Of a DNA stretch of 64,000 bases, positions 57,019 through 64,000 are shown piece by piece. The stretch spans positions 1-64,000 of the forward strand of contig DXML01000021.1 of NCBI GenBank assembly GCA_019414205.1. The letters run 5' to 3'. Every line of letters begins with the position of its first letter. Positions within the stretch are counted from its first letter, which is position 1. Below the pieces are notes generated by a model. The model was not told where the DNA came from. It saw nothing but the letters and a program-made list of their open reading frames with translations, and did no database searches. A program made the translations under genes and the position numbers. The DNA comes from Collinsella sp. (GTDB taxonomy: Bacteria > Actinomycetota > Coriobacteriia > Coriobacteriales > Coriobacteriaceae).

Positions 57019-57052
57019 CCTACCAAAAAGGGATGTTTGTTTTGCAGGTTTT
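57017..57052. repeat. Hairpin repeat of the CCTGCCAAAA family, copy 4
   Basis: AACCTACCAAAA (57017-57028) opposes TTTTGCAGGTTTT (57040-57052), one base shorter than other copies. It overlaps the Asp23 stop codon, exactly as copy 1 overlaps the aminopeptidase stop. Confidence 0.65.
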
Positions 57053-57067
57053 ATCTGCGTAAACGTC

Positions 57068-57108
57068 AAACGGCCGGTCGCGCATGTAAAAGCGCGGCCG
57101 GCCGTTTT
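57068..57108 (+). terminator. Intrinsic terminator
   Basis: AAACGGCCGGTCGCGC and GCGCGGCCGGCCGTTT pair with one mismatch, ending in TTTT. Confidence 0.88.
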
Positions 57109-57222
57109 CTATATGCCCTCGATGCGGTCATACCGCTCGTCTAACTAAGGGTTGCAATCTTCGCGTTCCGCGTTACCCTAATGGGCGCATTGTTTCCAAA
57201 TTGTTAACGAGGGGTTGCCGTA

Positions 57223-58245
57223 ATGGCCGACGAACACGAGACCGAAAGCAAGGCATGGGCGATTGAAGCCGCCGCGGCAGAGGCGGCGTCGCGTGCCGCC
57301 GAGGAGGTACATCGTCCTCCGGTGGTGCCGATGGAGCGCGTGGTCGATCGCGATGTTATTGAGCAAGGCGAGCGCGCCGGCCGCAAGCGCAGCCAGGAGC
57401 CAGGCTTTCCGCGCTTTTTTGCCGAGCTCAACCTGGGCCTGATCCTCACGGCGTTCGCCATCGTGGCTTTTAAAACCCCCAATCACTTTGCCTTCGGCGG
57501 CACCTCGGGCGTGTCGGTCATTCTTTCCACGCTGTTCCCGACTCTGCCCGTCGGCGTCTTTATGTGGATTATCAACGCGGTCCTGGTCATCCTGGGTTTT
57601 ATCTTTTTGGAGCGCAAGGCAATCCTTTGGAGCGTCTTTGCCTCGTTTGCGCTTTCGGCCTACGTCTCACTGTTTGAGCTCTTCATCCCGACGGATGTTT
57701 CGATGACGGGCGATATGTGGCTCGACCTGTGTTTTGCCGTCATCTTGCCGGCGCTCGGCAGCGCTATTGTCTTTGACATCGGCGCCTCGACGGGTGGCAC
57801 GGACATTCTTGCCATGATCCTCAAACGCCGCACCACGCTCGAGATTGGCCGCGCGCTGCTGCTGGTCGATATCGGCATCGTGACCATCGCGGCTTTCCTG
57901 TATGGCCCGCGCGTCGGCCTGTACTGCGTGCTTGGCCTGTTTGCCAAGACGCTCGTGGTCGATAAGGCTATCGAGAGCATCCACCTGCGCAAGGTCTGTA
58001 CGATCATTTGCACCGAACCGCGAAAAGTCGAGGAGTTTATTGTCAAGCATCTCAACCGCACGGCAACGATCAGCCGTGGCTACGGCGCCTTCTCGGGCAA
58101 GTGCGTCACGGTGATTATGAGCGTGCTGAGCCGTCGCGAGGCAGTGCAACTGCGCCGCTATACCCGCGAGATTGACCCTGGCGCCTTCATCACCATCGTC
58201 GATAGCTCCGAGATCGTGGGCAAGGGCTTCCGCGGCACGAACTAG
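57223..58245 (+). CDS. YitT-family membrane protein
   Basis: 340 residues. A charged cytoplasmic start of about 65 residues (longer than usual) precedes five to six membrane spans with the family blocks HFAFGGTSGVSVIL and GASTGGTDILAMILKR. The C-terminal DUF2179 domain (VCTIICTEPRKVEEFIVKHL, then DPGAFITIVDSSEIVGKGF) follows. YitT proteins have no proven function. AACGAGGGG lies upstream of the ATG. Confidence 0.88.
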   Translation: MADEHETESKAWAIEAAAAEAASRAAEEVHRPPVVPMERVVDRDVIEQGERAGRKRSQEPGFPRFFAELNLGLILTAFAIVAFKTPNHFAFGGTSGVSVILSTLFPTLPVGVFMWIINAVLVILGFIFLERKAILWSVFASFALSAYVSLFELFIPTDVSMTGDMWLDLCFAVILPALGSAIVFDIGASTGGTDILAMILKRRTTLEIGRALLLVDIGIVTIAAFLYGPRVGLYCVLGLFAKTLVVDKAIESIHLRKVCTIICTEPRKVEEFIVKHLNRTATISRGYGAFSGKCVTVIMSVLSRREAVQLRRYTREIDPGAFITIVDSSEIVGKGFRGTN

Positions 58246-58395
58246 CGCGGACGCACCCTTCGAATCATTGAATAAGGCCGCCTACGTTGCAAATCGGTCA
58301 TCTTGGGCTATTTGTCCCCACATTGGGCGATAATGTTGCCAAAGACATCGTTTGCGATCCAGGTGATTCGCTCTAGATACGAAGGGATGATTTCG

Positions 58396-59733
58396 ATGTT
58401 CTGTTCGCAGTGTGGCGCCCCCATGGGCGATAACGACAAGTTCTGCGGCGTGTGCGGTGCCCCTAATACCGAGGTCAAGGCCGCCGGCCCCGCTCCGCAA
58501 GCTCAACCCCAGCCGCAGCCCCAGCCCCAGCCGTTTGTTGCGCCCCAGCCGGCTATGAACGTGCCCAAGGGCTGCATGGCGCAGGCCTTCAACGATATGC
58601 TTAAGGTTCCCGGCGCCCTGGTTCGCGTATGTCAGATTGCCTTTTTGCCGGCGCTGATTTGTGTCGTGTCGGTGCTGGTGCTGTTTATTCCCGTTATCGG
58701 CGGCATCGCGGCGGCTATCGGCTTTTTGCTTGCGTACGTGGCAAGCGTGTGCGGTGCCGGCTTTGCCATCGAGTGGGGTCGCGACCTGTCGCTCAAGGAT
58801 GATAACGGTATGGAGCGTCCGCTGCTGCGTTCGACTTCGTTTGGCCTGGGCATCTTCTCGTCCGTTATTACCGGTGTGCTCGAGTTCGTTGCCATTATCC
58901 CGGTGATCGGCGTAATCTTCTCGGCTATCGAGAGTGTCGTGATCGGTGCCGTCGGCTCGTACTATTACTACAGTTCGAGCGGTCTCGAGGGCGCGCTCAT
59001 CGGCTCGATGGGCCTGCTCGTCTTTGCCATGATTGTGTCGGTGGTGCTGGGCATTTTCTTTAAGATGTTCGGCGATGCCGCTGTGATGCACTTTGCGGTC
59101 GTTGGCCGCGTCGAGAGCGCGTTCTCGCTCGAGAAGGTTTGGAAGTCCTATAAGGCCAACCTGGGCAAGCTGTTCTGTGCCTCGATTCTTCCCGAGTTCT
59201 TGACGGGCATCGTGTCGAACATCATCACGTGGATCTTCACTGCCATCTTTGGCTTTATCGCCGCGCTGGGAATTAGCAGCTACGGCTATTACGGCTACCA
59301 TTCTCGCCCGTCGGGTATCGAGGCAATCATCGAGGGCGGTGGCATCGTGCTCATCCTGTTCTTGATGATCGTTGCCTTTGTCACGGTGTTCCTGAATGTG
59401 TTTGGCAAGATGCTCAAGTATCGCGCCGTTGGCTATTGGGCGGCACGTCATGCCAGCGAGTGGGCCGACGAGGATGCCGACGATGTCCTGACGTTTGTGC
59501 TCCCGGGTGAGAAGAAGCCTGCTCCTGCGGGATTCAATCCCACGGCCGCCACTGGTGCTGCGCCTGCACCTGCACCCGCGCCTGCACCTGCCCCTGCGCC
59601 CGCACCGGCACCTGCCCCTGCACCCGCGCCGGCGCCCGAGGCGACGCCTGCAGAACCCGATTGGAATGCCGTTGCCACGCCGGCGGATGAGCCGGGCGAT
59701 AATCCTGCTGCCGAAAACAATCAAACCGAATAG
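58396..59733 (+). CDS. Zinc-ribbon DUF4013-like membrane protein with PA-repeat tail
   Basis: The start at 58396 (MFCSQCG) is chosen because GAAGGG lies nine bases upstream; the open frame begins at 58303. 445 residues. An N-terminal zinc ribbon (C3, C6, C17, C20), a Pro/Gln linker, about six membrane spans like those of DUF4013, and a Pro-Ala repeat tail (roughly 405-425) ending in acidic sequence. Similar zinc-ribbon/linker starts appear in the next gene. No known function. Confidence 0.75.
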   Translation: MFCSQCGAPMGDNDKFCGVCGAPNTEVKAAGPAPQAQPQPQPQPQPFVAPQPAMNVPKGCMAQAFNDMLKVPGALVRVCQIAFLPALICVVSVLVLFIPVIGGIAAAIGFLLAYVASVCGAGFAIEWGRDLSLKDDNGMERPLLRSTSFGLGIFSSVITGVLEFVAIIPVIGVIFSAIESVVIGAVGSYYYYSSSGLEGALIGSMGLLVFAMIVSVVLGIFFKMFGDAAVMHFAVVGRVESAFSLEKVWKSYKANLGKLFCASILPEFLTGIVSNIITWIFTAIFGFIAALGISSYGYYGYHSRPSGIEAIIEGGGIVLILFLMIVAFVTVFLNVFGKMLKYRAVGYWAARHASEWADEDADDVLTFVLPGEKKPAPAGFNPTAATGAAPAPAPAPAPAPAPAPAPAPAPAPAPEATPAEPDWNAVATPADEPGDNPAAENNQTE

Positions 59734-59740
59734 TCGGTCG

Positions 59741-59776
59741 AGGCGCCCTGGGCAACTGAGCCCGGGGTGCCTTTTT
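59741..59776 (+). terminator. Intrinsic terminator
   Basis: AGGCGCCCTGGGC and GCCCGGGGTGCCT pair with two mismatches, followed by T5. Confidence 0.85.
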
Positions 59777-59928
59777 CTACTGTGAAAGCAAGAAAATACC
59801 TGGGAAAACGGTTGCAGAAAAATTTCTCGGAAATTGGTCAATGTTGCGCAACAACGTCGCGGCTATTGTTGAGAACATAGACGTGTAAGGTTTGAAGGCG
59901 TGCAACGCCTTAGGAAAAGGAGAAGCTT

Positions 59929-60588
59929 ATGTTCTGTCCCACTTGTGGTTCTCCCATTTCGGATGATGCCAAATTCTGCCCTGTCTGCGGTTCTGCCATC
60001 GGCGCCGCTTCCGCCGCTCCGGCCCCTCAGCCCGCGCCCCAGCCTGCTCCGCAGCCCACGCAGATTCAGCCCACTCCGGTTCAGGCAGTTCAGCCCCAGC
60101 CTCAGCAGCAGTACACCGGGCAGCAGCAGTACGCCGGCCAGCAGCAGTATGCTCAGCAGCCTGCACCTGCCCCGATGGGCTATGCTCCGATTAAGACCGA
60201 CCGTGGCGTGATCGGCTGGCTCCTGCTTTCCATCGTGACCTGCGGCATCTATTCGTATTACTTCCTCTATTGCCTTGCCCGCGACATCAATGTCATGTGC
60301 CAGGATGACGGCGATTCCACGCCGGGTCTGGCAGCATTCATCTTGCTGTCGTTCGTGACCTGCGGCTTCTACGGACTCTACTGGTACTACAAGATCGGTA
60401 ACCGCCTGCAGGCTAATGCCCCTCGCTATGGCCTGATGTTCCAGGAGAACGGCACCACCGTTCTTATGTGGCAGATTGTCGGCGCGCTGCTGTGCGGCCT
60501 TGGCCCCATCTTTGCCATGAACATCATCATCAAGAACACCAATGCCATGGCAACGGCTTACAACACCCGTCTTGGCGCTCGTGCCTAA
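59929..60588 (+). CDS. Zinc-ribbon DUF4234-like membrane protein
   Basis: 219 residues. Zinc ribbon at C3, C6, C17 and C20, a Pro/Gln-rich linker with QQQY repeats (about 62-75), then three membrane spans with GWLLLSIVTCGIYSYYFLYCLARDIN (in part), the DUF4234 pattern. AAAAGGAG is upstream. The next gene overlaps its end by 8 bases. Confidence 0.8.
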   Translation: MFCPTCGSPISDDAKFCPVCGSAIGAASAAPAPQPAPQPAPQPTQIQPTPVQAVQPQPQQQYTGQQQYAGQQQYAQQPAPAPMGYAPIKTDRGVIGWLLLSIVTCGIYSYYFLYCLARDINVMCQDDGDSTPGLAAFILLSFVTCGFYGLYWYYKIGNRLQANAPRYGLMFQENGTTVLMWQIVGALLCGLGPIFAMNIIIKNTNAMATAYNTRLGARA

Positions 60589-61078
60589 CGATAAGAACGG
60601 CGTGAACAGCTCCCAGGGACATAAGGGCGCGGCGGAGCTCATTCGCCGCGCCCTTTCTTGCATCGGCGCGCTCTTTGTCGCCTGGCTCGCACTCTACCTG
60701 CTCGATATCGGCTGCGTGTTTCACCTGATGACGGGCATTCCCTGTCCGGGATGCGGCATGACGAGGGCCTGGCTGGCGGCGCTGCGCCTCGATTTTGCGG
60801 CGGCCTTCGCTTATCATCCGCTGTTTTGGGTAGTGCCGATTGCGTTCGTGCTCGCGTTCGTGCGCGAGGAGGTGGCATCGAGCAAGCTAAAGCGTGGCAT
60901 CGACATTGCGGTTGTTGTTCTGTGCGTGCTGGTCGTTGCCGTATGGATCGTGCGCCTTATCAACCCGGCAGACGCGGGCCTGCTCTTTGGTGGTCACGCT
61001 CCCGCCGGAGTTCCCACCGATATCATCCACCTCGAAACCCCACGCTGGCTCACCATCCTTCGCTCTTGCCTGTCGTGA
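60581..61078 (+). CDS. DUF2752-family membrane protein
   Basis: About 165 residues from GTG 60581; a later GTG at 60602 is possible and the frame formally opens at 60542. CPGCGMTRAW in the first half is the DUF2752 signature, with three membrane spans around it. The overlap with the DUF4234 gene suggests coupled translation and a shared function, which is unknown for both. A strong terminator follows. Confidence 0.78.
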   Translation: MPNDKNGVNSSQGHKGAAELIRRALSCIGALFVAWLALYLLDIGCVFHLMTGIPCPGCGMTRAWLAALRLDFAAAFAYHPLFWVVPIAFVLAFVREEVASSKLKRGIDIAVVVLCVLVVAVWIVRLINPADAGLLFGGHAPAGVPTDIIHLETPRWLTILRSCLS

Positions 61079-61110
61079 CGGAGGACGCGCTAGAAAAGCG
61101 GTCGACACAT

Positions 61111-61150
61111 AAGCGGGGGCGAACGTTGAGATAACGTTCGCCCCCGCTTT
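61111..61150. terminator. Intrinsic terminator between convergent genes
   Basis: AAGCGGGGGCGAACGTT (61111-61127) and its perfect complement (61133-61149), 17 bp, with T3 after it and A-run before it. Confidence 0.9.
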
Positions 61151-61184
61151 GCTCTAGCCAGGTTGTTACGGGTGGGCGTGACGG

Positions 61185-62648
61185 CTACTCGTCGCGCTTC
61201 TCCTCGTGGCGAGCAGCGGCACGGGCATCGTGAATGCCCTTGATCGCGGCATGGCGGGCGGTGCGGGCGTCGTGCACGGCGTCGCGGGCCTCGGCGGCCG
61301 TTGCCTTGGCAGAGCGCAGCTTGGCTGCCAGGTCGGGATTGGTCTCGGCAACCGCGGCGATCGTAGGGCCGTCGAGCTCTTCTTGCGTGGGCTCGGCCAA
61401 AAAGTCGATGGCATACTGAGCGGCTACCATGGAGCCCTTGGCGAGCACGCTCTCGTCGATCTTGTAGAAGCAGGAGTGCTGGGCATAGGTGGCGCCAATC
61501 TGGGGGTTGCGCGTGCCAACAAAGGCGAGCACGCCCGGCACGCGGCGCAGGTACTCCGAGAAGTCCTCGCCCGAAAGCGTGCCGCGGTAATGGCCCTCGC
61601 CTGCGGGGCCCAGGCACTTGAGCACAGCTTGGCGGCAACGCTCGCTCGAGGCGGCATCGTTTTCGACCTTGTAGTTGGCGATGGTGCAGTCGGTGAGTTC
61701 GGCCTCGGCGCCTAGCGCTGCTGCGGTGTGCTCAACGATGCGGCGCATAAGCTCGGGCATTTCCTCATGCGTCTTGTCGCCATAGGTGCGCACCGTGCCG
61801 GCGAGGTATGCCGTGCCGGCGATAACGTTGCGCGCGGTGCCGCCGTGCAGTTCGCCGACGGTGATGACGGCGGGTTCGTAGGGGCTAATCTCGCGCGAGA
61901 CGATGGTCTGCAGGGCGTTGACGATTTCGGCGGCAACCATAACGGCGTCGTGGCCGCGCTGGGGCATGGCGCCATGGCACGAGGTGCCGCGGACATCAAT
62001 GCGGAACCAGTCGGTGTTTGCCATGCGCGGACCGGGCTCGCAGCTCACGGTGCCGGCATCGACCTCGCTCCAGATGTGCGCGGCATAGGCACCGTCGACG
62101 CCATCGAGTACGCCCGTGCCGATCATGAGCTTGGCGCCCTGGCCGTTTTCCTCGCTGGGCTGGAAAACGATGCGAATCTCGCCGTGGATGTCATCGGTCA
62201 TGTGGCGCAGAATCTGCAGCGTGCCGAGCATCATGGCGATATGGCAGTCGTGACCGCAGGCGTGCATGCAGCCCTCGTTGACGCTGGCGAACTCCTCGCC
62301 GGTTTGCTCGGTGACAGGCAAGGCGTCGATGTCGGCGCGCAGCAGGATGCGGCGGCGCGGCGTGCCATCCTCGCGGTAGGCATCGGGCGCGGTGCCGCGA
62401 AGCGTCGCCACCAGGCCCGTCTTGAGCGGACGCTCGTAGGGGATATTCATGGCGTCGAGCTGGTTGGCGATGTCGGAAGTCGTGCGCTCCTCGGCAAGGC
62501 TCAGCTCCGGGTGCTTATGGAAGTGCCGGCGCTGCTTGATGATGTAGGGTTCAAACTCGGCGGCGATATCCTGGATGGCCGCGGTGACGTCGTCTGCCGC
62601 GCGAACCTCGGTTGCCGCCATAATCTGCTGTGCCTTGGTCTTCGTCAT
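61185..62648 (-). CDS. M20-family amidohydrolase
   Basis: The start at 62648 (MTKTKAQQIMAATEV) has AAGGAG nine bases upstream; the open frame continues to 63953 only because it is antisense to the next gene. 487 residues. HKHPELS (44-50), MHACGHDCH (C131, H133), FQPSEENGQGA and the SGEDFSEY block are those of M20D amidohydrolases (hippurate hydrolase, indole-acetyl-amino-acid hydrolase). It cleaves N-acyl amino acids. The last 60 residues are an Ala/Arg-rich helical extension beyond the normal family end. Confidence 0.9.
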   Translation of the reverse strand: MTKTKAQQIMAATEVRAADDVTAAIQDIAAEFEPYIIKQRRHFHKHPELSLAEERTTSDIANQLDAMNIPYERPLKTGLVATLRGTAPDAYREDGTPRRRILLRADIDALPVTEQTGEEFASVNEGCMHACGHDCHIAMMLGTLQILRHMTDDIHGEIRIVFQPSEENGQGAKLMIGTGVLDGVDGAYAAHIWSEVDAGTVSCEPGPRMANTDWFRIDVRGTSCHGAMPQRGHDAVMVAAEIVNALQTIVSREISPYEPAVITVGELHGGTARNVIAGTAYLAGTVRTYGDKTHEEMPELMRRIVEHTAAALGAEAELTDCTIANYKVENDAASSERCRQAVLKCLGPAGEGHYRGTLSGEDFSEYLRRVPGVLAFVGTRNPQIGATYAQHSCFYKIDESVLAKGSMVAAQYAIDFLAEPTQEELDGPTIAAVAETNPDLAAKLRSAKATAAEARDAVHDARTARHAAIKGIHDARAAARHEEKRDE

Positions 62649-62816
62649 GGTCGATTTGCTCCTTGCTGGCTCGATCGCAAAATCGTACAGGCTCTCTCCA
62701 GTATGCCACCTGCCGCTAGGGCTGGTAAAGTTGCCGTTTGCCGCTTGGAGTTTTGTTGCAAGGGCGGGGGAGTACACTCGGGGGTGTTGAATTTCCTGCC
62801 AGAGATGGGGATGCCC

Positions 62817-64000
62817 ATGCAACATATCGATCGGATTATCCGCTCCAAGAACGTTTTTACCGCGCAAGACGGTATCGATATCGCCCGCGAGCTGGCGATT
62901 GCCATCGCGGGCGATCGCATCGTCGCAGTCGGTGCACCCGATGACGTGATTGCCGCCGCACCTGCCGCCACGTCGGTGGTCGATTACGGCGAGCAGTTTG
63001 TCTGCCCCGGTTTCCACGATGCGCACCTGCATTTCTTCCATACTTCGGTTGGCTCCTCGCCGTACATGCTCATGGATATGGGCACGTCCGAGGCAGCATT
63101 GGTACAGCATGCGCTCGAGTTTTCCAAAGGCTTGCCAGATGACGCCTGGGTCGTGACCCAGGGTTGGCGCGATTACCGCTGGGATCCGCCCGAGCACCCT
63201 ACCAAGGCCTCCCTCGACGCCGCCTTCCCCGATCGTCCCTGCGTTATGTACTCGGGCGACGGGCACACGCTGTGGCTCAACAGCCGCGCACTCGAGGCGC
63301 TCGGCGTCACGTGCGACAGCGAGCCGCCAGCGGGCGGCAGCTACGATAAAGATGCAAACGGCGAGCTCACGGGCATTGCTCACGAGGCAGCTGCTATGCA
63401 GCTGCTGCCGCGCTGCCTGGAGTGGCTGGGCGAGGACCGTATCGCGAGCGCGTATACCGACCAAATGAAACGCATGGCCGAGCAGGGCATTACCTCGATT
63501 TGCGACATGTCGCTTATGCCCATGCCGGGCTGCGACTTTATCCGCGATGATGTTTACGACAAGCTGCAGGCCGCCGGCAAGCTGGGCATCCGCGCCCATC
63601 TGTTTCCCACGCTGCTGGATGACCAATCGCGCTTGGAAGAACTCCAGACCCGCTACGCGAACAACGCGCTGCTCTCGGCGCCAGGCTTTAAACAGTTCTT
63701 CGACGGCGTGTCGAGCGAGCATACCGCATACCTCACTGAGCCCTATACCAACCCACGCTTCCCGGGCGATCAGGGTCGCCTGACGGTTCCTATCGAGCGC
63801 ATGCGCAAGTTGGTTCTGGCTGCAGCCGAGCGCGGCCACACCGTGCGCATCCACGTTATCGGCGACGGTGCCATCCATGCTGCACTCGATATCTTTGAGG
63901 AGGCGGCAGAGCTCTACGGTCTGCCCCCGCACGGTCATAACACGCTCGAGCATCTGGAGAATTTGCTGCCTCAGGACATCGATCGTCTGCGCAAGCTCAA
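62817..64000 (+). CDS. YtcJ-like metal-dependent amidohydrolase (3' end outside the window)
   Basis: An open frame of 394 codons that continues past the window end. The start at 62817 (MQHIDRIIRSKNVF) has GATGGGG six bases upstream; ATG 62811 is an alternative. HDAHLH (H67, H70, H72) gives the first metal ligands, and IHVIGDGAIHAALDIF is the later His/Asp region of the COG1574/YtcJ group. The substrate is unknown; members act on cyclic amides or cytosine-like compounds. It is divergent from the M20 gene, about 170 bases apart. Confidence 0.85.
   Translation, partial: MQHIDRIIRSKNVFTAQDGIDIARELAIAIAGDRIVAVGAPDDVIAAAPAATSVVDYGEQFVCPGFHDAHLHFFHTSVGSSPYMLMDMGTSEAALVQHALEFSKGLPDDAWVVTQGWRDYRWDPPEHPTKASLDAAFPDRPCVMYSGDGHTLWLNSRALEALGVTCDSEPPAGGSYDKDANGELTGIAHEAAAMQLLPRCLEWLGEDRIASAYTDQMKRMAEQGITSICDMSLMPMPGCDFIRDDVYDKLQAAGKLGIRAHLFPTLLDDQSRLEELQTRYANNALLSAPGFKQFFDGVSSEHTAYLTEPYTNPRFPGDQGRLTVPIERMRKLVLAAAERGHTVRIHVIGDGAIHAALDIFEEAAELYGLPPHGHNTLEHLENLLPQDIDRLRKL

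Noticed and set aside
59570..59640. Short tandem repeat, considered as a CRISPR-like or regulatory array
   Set aside because: It is the Pro-Ala coding repeat in the C-terminal tail of the zinc-ribbon membrane protein, with no spacers.
62649..63953. N-terminal extension of the M20 amidohydrolase frame to 922 codons
   Set aside because: The extension is antisense to the YtcJ-like gene and lies upstream of a well-supported start at 62648.

Overview
The window reads as chromosome of a high-GC Gram-positive anaerobe, most likely a gut Coriobacteriia of the Collinsella type. This is inferred from strong G/C third-position bias, a very large 2-hydroxyacyl-CoA dehydratase activase gene, the amaP/DUF2273/Asp23 set, a DUF6020 membrane protein and abundant intergenic hairpin repeats. 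It was not confirmed by any search. No rRNA, tRNA or CRISPR array was seen.

Layout. 1-1.3 kb is the edge of a Firmicutes-like mobile element (DUF6017-type replication initiator with inverted repeats). 1.3-12 kb holds repeat-rich spacers and housekeeping genes: membrane-anchored XRE regulator, phosphofructokinase, Ntn hydrolase, M18 aminopeptidase, RelB-like/PIN toxin-antitoxin pair, 2-hydroxyacid dehydrogenase, methionine aminopeptidase, radical SAM protein, alpha/beta hydrolase. 12.4-18.3 kb is signalling: a degenerate GGDEF-REC-HD-GYP protein with an Hpt partner, a DUF2975/XRE pair, and a three-gene ABC exporter with look-alike operators. 18.4-25.1 kb holds a class I amidotransferase, a polar amino-acid ABC importer and dxs. 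25.3-33.5 kb holds HD and CmpB-like proteins, amtB-glnK, a TetR/MFS pair, a HAD phosphatase, a possible type I toxin locus and a second TetR.

The stand-out region is 33.5-44.0 kb. A 1592-residue activase gene is followed by an AT-richer island (about 38.3-43.56 kb) and then by a second, 5'-truncated copy of the activase 3' end. The island is a ribosomally synthesised, post-translationally modified peptide (RiPP) locus. It has a divergent LysR regulator, two tandem small genes for cysteine-rich peptides of 56 and 54 residues with matching MxxIQ starts and identical ribosome-binding-site spacing, a radical SAM/SPASM maturase, an ABC exporter split by a one-base frameshift in a T6 run, and a CPBP-family membrane protein lacking the usual histidines. 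Regulator, precursors, maturase, exporter and membrane protein form a self-contained unit with no integrase. The two activase 3' ends differ almost only at synonymous sites until the last few codons, suggesting the island arrived with its own allele of the target 3' end.

44-64 kb returns to core genes: 3-hydroxyacyl-CoA dehydrogenase, DUF389 protein with an EF-hand-like loop, OPT transporter, coaX, dCMP deaminase, Nfu protein, lgt, DUF6020 protein, YebC, the Asp23 operon, YitT protein, three small-domain membrane proteins (zinc-ribbon/DUF4013-like, zinc-ribbon/DUF4234, DUF2752), an M20 amidohydrolase and the start of a YtcJ-like amidohydrolase cut by the window end.
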